Source of the DNA: Candidatus Colinaster scatohippi
GTDB taxonomy: Bacteria > Bacillota > Clostridia > Lachnospirales > Lachnospiraceae
Assembly (NCBI GenBank): GCA_018064805.1
Contig: JAGHUN010000031.1
Coordinates: forward strand, 1-60,006
Length of the DNA stretch: 60,006 bases
Reading direction: 5' to 3'
Shown here: piece after piece, positions 1-8,465 of the stretch
Numbering within the stretch: the stretch's first letter is position 1
Layout of the letters: each line of letters opens with the position of its first letter
Translations under genes and position numbers: made by a program
The notes under the pieces: generated by a model
What the model saw: the letters and a program-made list of their open reading frames with translations, nothing else
What the model was told of the DNA's origin: nothing
Databases searched by the model: none

Positions 1-386
1 TCTGGCTGCTCATCGAGTGGGAACTGAAGATCAATATGGGGCAGATTATAATACTCACATATCTCTACAGCTCTTGTACTATAGGCTCCATTATTAACAA
101 CCAGAACTTTTTTACCTTCAGGAACAAGTGAATTAATACAAATATCAATATTAATCGTACCCGAGCCACAGAAAAGAACGGATGTATAATCTTCAGGTTT
201 GCCATGCACAATCTTAACAAGATCTTCGCGAAGTGTTCTCATAAGACCTGCAAACTCCTGCTCTCTGGGACATATATCCGGTACAATCTGTGCCATTTTA
301 ACTGTATCCGTTGTCGTTGAAGGTCCGGGATTAAGCAACACATTTCTCTTTATTCCAAGGCTTTCAATCTGCTCTGTAGTAAACAT
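1..386 (-). CDS. 2-aminoethylphosphonate--pyruvate transaminase (PhnW)-like class V aminotransferase, 3' end truncated by window edge
   Basis: Translating the minus strand from ATG at 386 gives MFTTEQIESLGIKRNVLLNPGPSTTTDTVKMAQIVPDICPREQEFAGLMRTLREDLVKIVHGKPEDYTSVLFCGSGTINIDICINSLVPEGKKVLVVNNGAYSTRA...; LNPGP.TTTDTVK and PDICPRE are PhnW-type motifs. SD GGAGGT at 392-397. Confidence 0.75.
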   Translation of the reverse strand, partial: MFTTEQIESLGIKRNVLLNPGPSTTTDTVKMAQIVPDICPREQEFAGLMRTLREDLVKIVHGKPEDYTSVLFCGSGTINIDICINSLVPEGKKVLVVNNGAYSTRAVEICEYYNLPHIDLQFPLDEQP

Positions 387-440
387 ATGATACCTCCGAT
401 TTGTTTTGTTTCATTTTATATCATTATATCGTCATATGAA

Positions 441-477
441 ACATTATAAAAGAGGGCTGACTTACCGTCAACCCTCT
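441..477 (-). terminator. Intrinsic terminator at the end of the left operon
   Basis: Minus-strand stem AGAGGGTTGAC / GTCAGCCCTCT (477-467 / 461-451), 11 bp with one G-U wobble, then TTTTATAATGTTT. Overlaps the stop codon of the 468-1817 gene. Confidence 0.75.
443..471 (-). promoter_or_regulatory. Sigma70-type promoter for the PhnW-like gene, overlapping the upstream terminator
   Basis: Minus strand TTGACG (471-466) - 17 nt - TATAAT (448-443). Confidence 0.6.
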
Positions 478-1817
478 CTGTTACTTGCAATTATGCTATT
501 TAACTGCTTCATCATGGATATTGTCTTCTTATCTGAAACATAATTTCTCTTATCCATAGCTCTATGATATTTTGTTTCTTCATAGCCATCCTTATACTTC
601 TTAAATCCAAGAGTATAAAGCAGCTTCACCTTCATATATCCATATAGATTTCTAATATCAAGCCAGGTTCTGTTTCCCTTTTCAAGCCTTGGTTTAAATA
701 GGGACGAATCAAGCTTGCCATCTTCCTTCTTATAAAGCTCTTCAAGTACATCCGCAATTCTTACATAAGCCGGAGTCTCATCTGAATAATAATACTTGTT
801 CATTGTCTCACTGCTAATCGGGAACTTGAATTCTCCGCCCATAGATTTACAGAAATCCTCATATGAACAAACTCTGTCGGCATCAACCATCATATCATAT
901 ACATATCGCCTTGGAATTTCATACGGCGTAAGGTATAAACATCCCTTTCCGGCCGTGTATACATCACCCATAGATGTACTTCTCCAGATTAAAACATCAT
1001 CAGCAATTTTTATCCACTGCTGAACCGAGTAATCCTTGATAACCTTAATCGCTCCATCCTTCTCCATATCAGCAACGAATTCCGGAGTAAGCTCCTCAGC
1101 CGGATGCGGTCTGTATATAAAGGTTATTTCCTTATGCTCATTATGATATCTCTTAAACCAGTCTATTATTTCAAGGCGACTCTTACGGGCAACATCCAGA
1201 TACTCATCCGTAACAATACTCATACCACCTGTTGTAACCTGCGGTGGAAATGAAGCAATAAAAAACTCTAATTTTGCTTTAGGATCAAGTCCAAACTCTG
1301 CACAGACATCCTCTCTGCTTCTGTAAAAGCCATCTAATTCTTTTCTTACAAAATCATGTCCGACATGTCCAACCCTGTGAACATTTTCAGCCGGTATCCC
1401 ACATACCTCTGTAAGATGCTTAACATTCTCCTCGCCCCAGGCACAGTGATGAACATTCACGGCATTCCCCGATAATATATATATACATCCCGGCTCTACG
1501 CTCTGTGGTGTAAGCACCTGTTCCCACTGCATATTAAGCGCATAATCGCACTTCTCAATAAACGACAGCGCAAATGAAATAACCTCATCATTATAGGCCG
1601 CAAATACGATTGCAACCTTTGCCGTTACTCTTTTTCCACTCCTGTGAAGTTCATGCCAGGCATTGACATAAGCAACACTATAGCCCCTTTTCACAAGCTC
1701 ATAACCGATTAATGTAATTCCGTTAGTCTCTCTTGTCTGTATCTCATATACAAAAACAAAATCAGCTGTATAACTGTTCTTCTCTACAAAATTCCCATTA
1801 GAATCTAAAAATATCAT
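468..1817 (-). CDS. GT-B-like surface carbohydrate biosynthesis protein / putative glycosyl- or NulO-transferase
   Basis: 449 aa; FIYRPHPAEELTPEF and DDVLIWRSTSMGDVYTAGK resemble the C-terminal half of capsule/TagF-like GT-B transferases; follows the CMP-sugar synthetase gene. Confidence 0.5.
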   Translation of the reverse strand: MIFLDSNGNFVEKNSYTADFVFVYEIQTRETNGITLIGYELVKRGYSVAYVNAWHELHRSGKRVTAKVAIVFAAYNDEVISFALSFIEKCDYALNMQWEQVLTPQSVEPGCIYILSGNAVNVHHCAWGEENVKHLTEVCGIPAENVHRVGHVGHDFVRKELDGFYRSREDVCAEFGLDPKAKLEFFIASFPPQVTTGGMSIVTDEYLDVARKSRLEIIDWFKRYHNEHKEITFIYRPHPAEELTPEFVADMEKDGAIKVIKDYSVQQWIKIADDVLIWRSTSMGDVYTAGKGCLYLTPYEIPRRYVYDMMVDADRVCSYEDFCKSMGGEFKFPISSETMNKYYYSDETPAYVRIADVLEELYKKEDGKLDSSLFKPRLEKGNRTWLDIRNLYGYMKVKLLYTLGFKKYKDGYEETKYHRAMDKRNYVSDKKTISMMKQLNSIIASNREG

Positions 1818-1828
1818 CTCAAGCCCTC

Positions 1829-2587
1829 TTACTGTGGAATATTCTCATATATCTCGCGGAATTCATCTTTATTATCAAACAGGTATCCTGCAATAATCTC
1901 CATAAGTTCAAAGTCATTCTCATGATCAAGATCAAGCACAGCCGTATCATACATCTCAATCGCCTCAAAATACCCCTCATTAAATCCGCCACCTGCTTTC
2001 AGATGTGATGGGCTGTATGCATAGAGAGATGCATTCATATCATATACTACAGGTGCCTGCTGCCTTGCTGTGAAGTCGGCCTGGCATACCTTTCTGAAGC
2101 CATTCTCTCCGCGCATAACCTGATTAAAATACGGATTACGTCTCGCAGATGTAACAGAATATGTAATATCTGCACCTGTTTCAATATGCTTATTTATAAG
2201 TGCTGCAACATCTTCTTTTGTTCTAAGCGGCGAAGTAATATCAAGATCCACATACATATCATACTCATAGCCCTTAATAGCCTCGGTACGTACACCGCAA
2301 TCAAGTATTACATCCTTTTTTCCAATTGTATCTCCCGCAAGTTCAGCAGATCTTTCAATTATCACAGCCGGCCTAAAAGGATTGTTTTCAATCATATCAA
2401 TTAACTCCGGACTGTCTGTAGAGAGAGCAATATCATAAACATCACCCTCCTTACCATAGTTCTTAATATATAAATCTATTGCCGAAAGCGAATAATATGG
2501 TAAAAGCTTTCCTAAAAACGGTCTGATATTCTTATTGGCAATTCCCTTTGAACCTGCACGTCCACAGATAGTAAATAGTATTTTCAT
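1829..2587 (-). CDS. CMP-N-acylneuraminate/legionaminate-type cytidylyltransferase
   Basis: MKILFTICGRAGSKGIANKNIRPFLGKLLPYYSL and YVDLDITSPLRTKEDV are CMP-NulO synthetase motifs. ATG at 2587 with SD GGAG; the supplied ORF extends to 2599. Confidence 0.8.
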   Translation of the reverse strand: MKILFTICGRAGSKGIANKNIRPFLGKLLPYYSLSAIDLYIKNYGKEGDVYDIALSTDSPELIDMIENNPFRPAVIIERSAELAGDTIGKKDVILDCGVRTEAIKGYEYDMYVDLDITSPLRTKEDVAALINKHIETGADITYSVTSARRNPYFNQVMRGENGFRKVCQADFTARQQAPVVYDMNASLYAYSPSHLKAGGGFNEGYFEAIEMYDTAVLDLDHENDFELMEIIAGYLFDNKDEFREIYENIPQ

Positions 2588-2665
2588 TATAATCTCCATT
2601 CCAAAGAGGACACATTAAGTTCTTTTTTCCTTAATTGAATGTTTATAAGCATAACTATATGTGCT

Positions 2666-3613
2666 TCACATCTGGACAATTCCCTGAGTAAGCTTCATAA
2701 CTCTGCACGCTTCTTTTGGCGAATTATCATTCAGAGTTTTCCCATTTATCATATCAAGAAAATGTTCAAGCTCCAGTCTGCAGGAATCATCCCTTACCTC
2801 TTCAAATTGTATTTCTTTTCCACTTTTTTTATATGTAACTGTATTTTTAAGAATGTCTGCTACAATAGTATCTTCAGAAGTAAATATCATTATCTCCCTG
2901 ATACTCTCTCTACCAAAATAATCCAGATGAAGCTCTGCAATCATATTGTCATACTCTGCAATATATGCCGCATAATCATCTGAATCTATCTCAAGCTTAG
3001 ATTTTTTGCTTATAATTGCATTCACCTTATTGGGCATTCCAAATATCCATTTCAGATAATCCCATTCATGGATAAGGTCAATGGCGACACCACCCCCCAT
3101 ATCCTTATGGGCACTGTAGCACTCCCTATAATCCGTCCCCGGTCTCCACTCAGGCAGATAGCTGGAGCAGATGCACCTCACACCATTAACATCAGTTATA
3201 TCTATATTCTGCTTAAGATAATTAAGAATCCTCTTATATCGCATAGGACATGCCACATAGTATATCGAATCTTCCCTATATGCAAAATTCTCTGCCACAT
3301 CCAGATTACGATATGAGGTTATTGGTTTCTCTATAAAAAAATGTCTTGCCCTGTCATGAATCGCTTTAAGCGTATCCATATGCATGTCTGTTGGATTAGT
3401 AATAAATGCCACATCATAATCCGAAGGCAGTTCGTCAACTGACAAATATACATTGTCAACAATAACATCCTCTGCCAATGCTGCAGACTCGCTCCGTCTC
3501 ACCGCATCAATTGTGACGCTGATGTCATTTTTATCACATACCACTCTTAAATTTTTAATATGTCTTGTAGCTATAGAGCCAACACCGACAAAACATACCT
3601 TCATATTCGTCAT
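2666..3613 (-). CDS. Gfo/Idh/MocA family oxidoreductase
   Basis: N-terminal Rossmann VGVGSIATRHIKNL; FIEKPIT motif (EKP). Confidence 0.8.
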   Translation of the reverse strand: MTNMKVCFVGVGSIATRHIKNLRVVCDKNDISVTIDAVRRSESAALAEDVIVDNVYLSVDELPSDYDVAFITNPTDMHMDTLKAIHDRARHFFIEKPITSYRNLDVAENFAYREDSIYYVACPMRYKRILNYLKQNIDITDVNGVRCICSSYLPEWRPGTDYRECYSAHKDMGGGVAIDLIHEWDYLKWIFGMPNKVNAIISKKSKLEIDSDDYAAYIAEYDNMIAELHLDYFGRESIREIMIFTSEDTIVADILKNTVTYKKSGKEIQFEEVRDDSCRLELEHFLDMINGKTLNDNSPKEACRVMKLTQGIVQM

Positions 3614-4611
3614 TATGAATTATTCTCCACCTTATCAATCCAGTCAAGAATTACACGGTCCTTTTCAAAACTGTATTCTGCCTCCTTTTCACCGGCAAGC
3701 ACAGCCAAAAAGTCCACAAGTTCCTCTTCATAGGCATTTTCTATAATTAATGAATTATATCCGTCACGATGTTGTATCTGAGAATACAATTCGATATTCT
3801 TTTCTTTTTTCTCATCCAAATCATATTCCATCAGACTGTCGAAAGAACCTCGCCAGGTAATAAACAAATCTTCACCTGACACTTCCAAAAATCTTACCGG
3901 TTTTCTGCATACTACATCAGCAATAATAACTCCCTTATGTCCATCTGCATGAGTAACCAGAAGATTATAGCAGTCACAAAAATCAATATCCAGTTTTGTC
4001 TGCCTCATAGACTGACTCTGAATATCTGTAATTTCACCAAAGCATTTTGAAAGCCATGGAAGTTCAACTGCAAGTATTTCTCTGCATCCGTTGGTCTTTT
4101 TATTACCAATAAAGAAGTCCTTATAGCTTTCCCATGGATGCCAGTCCGGAAGGTACTGCCCTACATGATATACATAGTTAATAACTCCCTGATTGTTTTT
4201 TACCTTATCAGTTATATACTTCATTTCACGACGGAACATCGGCGTTGATGACATATACAGACACTTGCCCATTTTATCCGCAAGTGCCATATTCTCATCA
4301 TAGCCATCAGCAACAAGATTAAGTTCTGTAAAAACAGACCAGTTTCTCGTAAGACATTCCTTAATAATTGCATTATGCGAAAGCGGCGATGTGCTGATTA
4401 CTGCCGCATCTATTTCAAGACTTTCAGGAATATCAGATATGGCACTGAAGGTCTTTAGTGAAAAATTCATTTCTTCCGCCTGCTTTAATGCCTCCTCCTG
4501 TCTGTCGACACGACCATCGATTCCCAAAAGTTCAATTGAAGCATCTATTCTGTTAAGAAGTCTGAGTCTTCTTTTTCCCATGGAACCCAGACCAATGACT
4601 ACAATTCTCAC
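3613..4611 (-). CDS. Gfo/Idh/MocA-like oxidoreductase (second copy)
   Basis: VIGLGSMGKRRLRLLNRI Rossmann start; EKP replaced by TELNLV. Confidence 0.7.
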   Translation of the reverse strand: MRIVVIGLGSMGKRRLRLLNRIDASIELLGIDGRVDRQEEALKQAEEMNFSLKTFSAISDIPESLEIDAAVISTSPLSHNAIIKECLTRNWSVFTELNLVADGYDENMALADKMGKCLYMSSTPMFRREMKYITDKVKNNQGVINYVYHVGQYLPDWHPWESYKDFFIGNKKTNGCREILAVELPWLSKCFGEITDIQSQSMRQTKLDIDFCDCYNLLVTHADGHKGVIIADVVCRKPVRFLEVSGEDLFITWRGSFDSLMEYDLDEKKEKNIELYSQIQHRDGYNSLIIENAYEEELVDFLAVLAGEKEAEYSFEKDRVILDWIDKVENNS

Positions 4612-5255
4612 TGCTTTTTTTCTCCTGCTTTATCTGAAAGTACGGCAATTATCTCAAAAACAATATCAACTGAGTCAGAACCTGTAAAACATATATCCAG
4701 TTCTCTGTTATGAACCGTTATCTGTTCATGCTCCGTACAATAGCCGTCCTCCGGCACCTTGTTAAACTTACCATTATTAATCAGTGTGGCAACTCCATAC
4801 CCCTTTTTATCAAGATACGTCTCCACCTTGTTTTCACCTTTAACCAGTATCAGCATGATATCCTGTTTATCCAGAATCCCCTTCATATTGCAGTGGATTT
4901 CTTCACCTGAAATGCTGACCTTTTTTCCAAATATCCCCGTCAAAAAACTGACAGCTCTGTCAAAATCAGAATAATGAGCATAGAAACAATTATCCCTTCT
5001 TTCTATACCACCCGCTTCTGCTGTTTCATTATAAAAAATATATTCAACAGGAATAACATCATCATAATAATATAAATCATGATCAGTCTGCCTATTTTTC
5101 ATAAGCTCCTGCTTTATGTCCATATTGCGAAGACCTGCCTCGACAAACGTTGCTTCCCTGTCCTTAGGAAGAACCTCGGCCTTATCCGATCTGTTTGCAA
5201 CATAAGTAATATGATCAAATTTTACTATCAATTTATTTCCTTCCGTTCTGCTCAT
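4608..5255 (-). CDS. VOC/glyoxalase-fold-like protein
   Basis: MSRTEGNKLIVKFDHITYVA with a second repeat-like half; ATG at 5255 chosen over the ORF start at 5294. Confidence 0.45.
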   Translation of the reverse strand: MSRTEGNKLIVKFDHITYVANRSDKAEVLPKDREATFVEAGLRNMDIKQELMKNRQTDHDLYYYDDVIPVEYIFYNETAEAGGIERRDNCFYAHYSDFDRAVSFLTGIFGKKVSISGEEIHCNMKGILDKQDIMLILVKGENKVETYLDKKGYGVATLINNGKFNKVPEDGYCTEHEQITVHNRELDICFTGSDSVDIVFEIIAVLSDKAGEKKQ

Positions 5256-6282
5256 CACCGATATATTCATTGAAACCAAAATCAGTGAGAACACAATTCT
5301 CGTCTTTAGCCATTCCTGAAGCTATTTTGTCAAGTGCCGCCTCATCCATATTGACCTTATCATACTCACTGTATTCAAGAATAAGCTTAAGTGGATTAAC
5401 ACGGTATTTCATCGAATACTTCTGGATATATTTCATATAGCTTGTATGGAACTGGGCTATTCCGCAATAGAGATCAAGTGCATTAGGATAATGCTTCATA
5501 AGTGGCCTGACATATTTCTCTGCACATTCCATTATCTTATCAAGCTCAATTTCCTCTGCCATTTTGCGCTTAACAAGATTACCTACAAAAAGCTCTGTAG
5601 CTGCATTACCTGCACTTCTGCCCATTCCAAGCATCGCTGTGTCCACAAAATCATATCCCAGATCCATTGCATATATTGAATTAGCTACTGCAAGTCCGAG
5701 ATTATTATGACCATGGAAGCCTACCTTAATATTACTTACCTTTTTTACCGCCTCGAAATACTTTTCAACATCATGGCTATCCATACTGCCTGCAGAGTCT
5801 ACTACATATACAACATCTGCTCCCCAAGATTCGGATTTCTTAACATTCTCTGCAAATTCCTCAGGAGTTGCAACGTAGGATTTCATATAATTGGCCATTA
5901 CTTCAAGACCAAGTGCTTTTGCTCTCTCAATATATTCCTTTGTTGTCTCAACCTCTGACACATTAGAACCTACACGTACGAATGATGCACCATTCTCCTT
6001 AAGTAGATCAAGTGAATCTACCGATGCATATGTCGGAATACAGAACATGCCATATTTCGCATCGGGAACAGCTCTCTTCGCAGCCTGAAGATACTCAGCA
6101 TCTGTGCATAAAGCCAGACCTCCTGCAGGAGAACTTGCTTCAAGGCCCATACCATGGCCTATTTCTATATATTTAATTCCGGCCCCATTGAGCCCCGAAC
6201 AAATCTTTTCAGTATCATATTCAGAAAACTGAAAATTAATTGCGTAACTTCCATCACGAAGAGTTACATCCATTATCTGCAT
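5233..6282 (-). CDS. HMGL-like (DRE-TIM) aldolase, 4-hydroxy-2-oxovalerate aldolase-like
   Basis: MDVTLRDGSYAINFQF, GFHGHNNLGLAVANS, GMGRSAGNAATE. Confidence 0.8.
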   Translation of the reverse strand: MQIMDVTLRDGSYAINFQFSEYDTEKICSGLNGAGIKYIEIGHGMGLEASSPAGGLALCTDAEYLQAAKRAVPDAKYGMFCIPTYASVDSLDLLKENGASFVRVGSNVSEVETTKEYIERAKALGLEVMANYMKSYVATPEEFAENVKKSESWGADVVYVVDSAGSMDSHDVEKYFEAVKKVSNIKVGFHGHNNLGLAVANSIYAMDLGYDFVDTAMLGMGRSAGNAATELFVGNLVKRKMAEEIELDKIMECAEKYVRPLMKHYPNALDLYCGIAQFHTSYMKYIQKYSMKYRVNPLKLILEYSEYDKVNMDEAALDKIASGMAKDENCVLTDFGFNEYIGDEQNGRK

Positions 6283-6325
6283 ATTGTCTCCTCAAACAAA
6301 AAACGTTAATCAAAAATCTATTTTT

Positions 6326-7408
6326 CTATTCAAGTTCTTTAAGCCTGCGCTCCATACTCTCCATGGAATCAAACTGGCCCATATCAAGCCAGGCATTCTC
6401 TCCTATCGGATATACTCCTATCTTGCGTCCATCAGCCCGCATTCTGTCGAGAATATCAGGCATTCCTATCGCTTCATCCTTGCCGATATATTCGAATATT
6501 TCCGGCTCTACAATATAATATCCCGTATTCGTAAAATAAGACATCGTTGGCTTTTCCTCAAAGGATTCAATCTCTCCGCCTGATGTGAAATTCACAACGC
6601 CATATGGCACCTCAAAGGTCTTTAAGGAACATACCATGGTTACCGCATTACCGGAATTCCTATGATGTTCAACCATATTACGAACATCCTCAAGTATAAG
6701 AATATCGCAGTTAGTTAATACAAATGTACTCTTTAAAGTATCCTCAAGCATCTTAAGTCCGCCACCGGTTCCAAGCGGTATATCCTCATCCCAAAAGGAT
6801 AGACTATATTCTCCTCTTTCCTCGCCAAAATATGCCTTAATCATATTCTTTTTATGATTAACAATTATATGAAAATTATCACAGCCATATTCCATGAAGG
6901 ATTTCATTATTCGCTCTGTAATAGGAGTATCCGCAATCGGTATCAGTGCCTTGGGAAGTATTTTTGTATACGGATAAAGCCTTGTTCCTTTTCCGCCGGC
7001 CATGATAACAATCGGCGTATCAAGCTTCTTACCTGTACTAGTCCCCTTAACCTTACCTCTTATATATATCTTCTGTATTACAGAATTATCATCCACCAAA
7101 GGTATCGCATTGATATCCTTCTTTGCCATGATTTTTTCTGTTTCCTTAAGGTCGGCATCCGGCTTGATAAAAGTAGGATTACCATTGGCAAAATTACTAA
7201 CCGCGCAATCTACCTTTTCGCCTGCAAGAAGCGCTCTTCTGACATCACCGTCAGTTAATGCTGCGACAAGCTGATTCTTCTCATTAATAACAAAAAGAAC
7301 CTTTATTGCCGTCTTATCAAGCATAGCAAGCGCATCGATAAGATTTGCCTCTTCCCTTATTATATTTTGCGACGTTTCTTTAAGTTCAGTCAGCATTTTT
7401 ATCCTCAC
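6326..7408 (-). CDS. Sugar-1-phosphate nucleotidylyltransferase with N-terminal CBS domains (PtmE-like)
   Basis: N-terminal CBS pair (VLFVINEKNQLVAALTDGDVRRALLAG; NAIPLVDDNSV), then PIVIMAGGKGTRLYPYTKILPKALIPIADTPI. Confidence 0.75.
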   Translation of the reverse strand: MRIKMLTELKETSQNIIREEANLIDALAMLDKTAIKVLFVINEKNQLVAALTDGDVRRALLAGEKVDCAVSNFANGNPTFIKPDADLKETEKIMAKKDINAIPLVDDNSVIQKIYIRGKVKGTSTGKKLDTPIVIMAGGKGTRLYPYTKILPKALIPIADTPITERIMKSFMEYGCDNFHIIVNHKKNMIKAYFGEERGEYSLSFWDEDIPLGTGGGLKMLEDTLKSTFVLTNCDILILEDVRNMVEHHRNSGNAVTMVCSLKTFEVPYGVVNFTSGGEIESFEEKPTMSYFTNTGYYIVEPEIFEYIGKDEAIGMPDILDRMRADGRKIGVYPIGENAWLDMGQFDSMESMERRLKELE

Positions 7409-8418
7409 TAAATGTTATAAATATCAGGCTTATATCTATCAAGATTATCCTTTAAGAATTCTATTGTAGCTGCAAGACCCTGCTCAAATGTATACTGCGG
7501 CTTCCAGTCAGTAAGCTCAAGAATCTTTTTGTTAGAGCCAAGAAGTCTGTTAACCTCACTCTTTTCCGGCCTGAGTCTCTCCTCTTCACATATGATTTTT
7601 GCATTCGGATTAATCTGTCTAATCAGTTCTTTTGCAAGTTCACCGATAGAAATCTCCTGCTGTGTTGCAATATTGATTTCCTGTCCTATTGTCTTATCTG
7701 ACTTATATATCTCTATAAATCCATTAGCTGTATCCTTAACAAAGTTAAAGTCTCTTGTAGGTGTAAGTGAGCCTAACTTAATTTCCTCATAGCCTGAAAG
7801 AAGCTGTGTAATAATTGTAGGAATAACCGCTCTTGCAGACTGCCTTGGGCCATATGTATTAAATGGTCTGACTATAGTTACAGGAAGCTCAAAGGAACGA
7901 TAGAAGCTCTCTGCAAGTCTGTCTGCTCCAATCTTAGTTGCCGAATATGGTGACTGTCCCTGATATGGATGATTCTCATCAATCGGAACATACTTTGCTG
8001 TGCCATATACCTCTGATGTTGATGTTACAAGAGTACGTACTCCCAGATCTCTTGCCGCCTGCAATACATTAAGTGTTCCCTTAATATTAGTATCTACATA
8101 GGCATCCGGCGAATGATAGCTAAATGGAATTGCAATAAGTGCAGCAAGATGGAAAACTGCATCTACTCCCTGCATAGCCACCCTCACTCCATTAGGATCT
8201 CTGATATCACCCTGGAATATCTCAACATGCTTCATGATTTCCGACGGAAGTGTATCAAGCCATCCCCAGGTATTGAAGGAATTATAATATACAAAGGCTT
8301 TAACTTCATATCCTGCCTTAACAAGCTCCTCTGTAAGGTGGCTACCGATGAATCCATCTGAACCTGTTACAAGTATTTTTTCATTCTTTCTTATATCCAT
8401 AGTATTTTGTTTCAGCAA
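7408..8418 (-). CDS. NAD-dependent 4,6-dehydratase/epimerase (LegB-like SDR)
   Basis: ILVTGSDGFIGSHLTEELVKAGYEVKAFVYYNSFNTWGWLD, TSEVYGTA, SPYSATKIGADRL. Start may be TTG 8418 or ATG 8400. Confidence 0.75.
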   Translation of the reverse strand: MLKQNTMDIRKNEKILVTGSDGFIGSHLTEELVKAGYEVKAFVYYNSFNTWGWLDTLPSEIMKHVEIFQGDIRDPNGVRVAMQGVDAVFHLAALIAIPFSYHSPDAYVDTNIKGTLNVLQAARDLGVRTLVTSTSEVYGTAKYVPIDENHPYQGQSPYSATKIGADRLAESFYRSFELPVTIVRPFNTYGPRQSARAVIPTIITQLLSGYEEIKLGSLTPTRDFNFVKDTANGFIEIYKSDKTIGQEINIATQQEISIGELAKELIRQINPNAKIICEEERLRPEKSEVNRLLGSNKKILELTDWKPQYTFEQGLAATIEFLKDNLDRYKPDIYNI

Positions 8419-8465
8419 TCCGCTTATTTACCGGATTATCTTCCCTTTCTTTTACTTTTGATATC

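Noticed and set aside
199-390. Plus-strand ORF at the left edge
   Set aside because: Antisense to the PhnW-like gene, whose minus-strand translation has clear motifs and an SD.
8417-8437. AATCCG...CGGATT hairpin upstream of the LegB-like gene
   Set aside because: Short stem, not followed by Us, and overlaps the probable start; not called as terminator.
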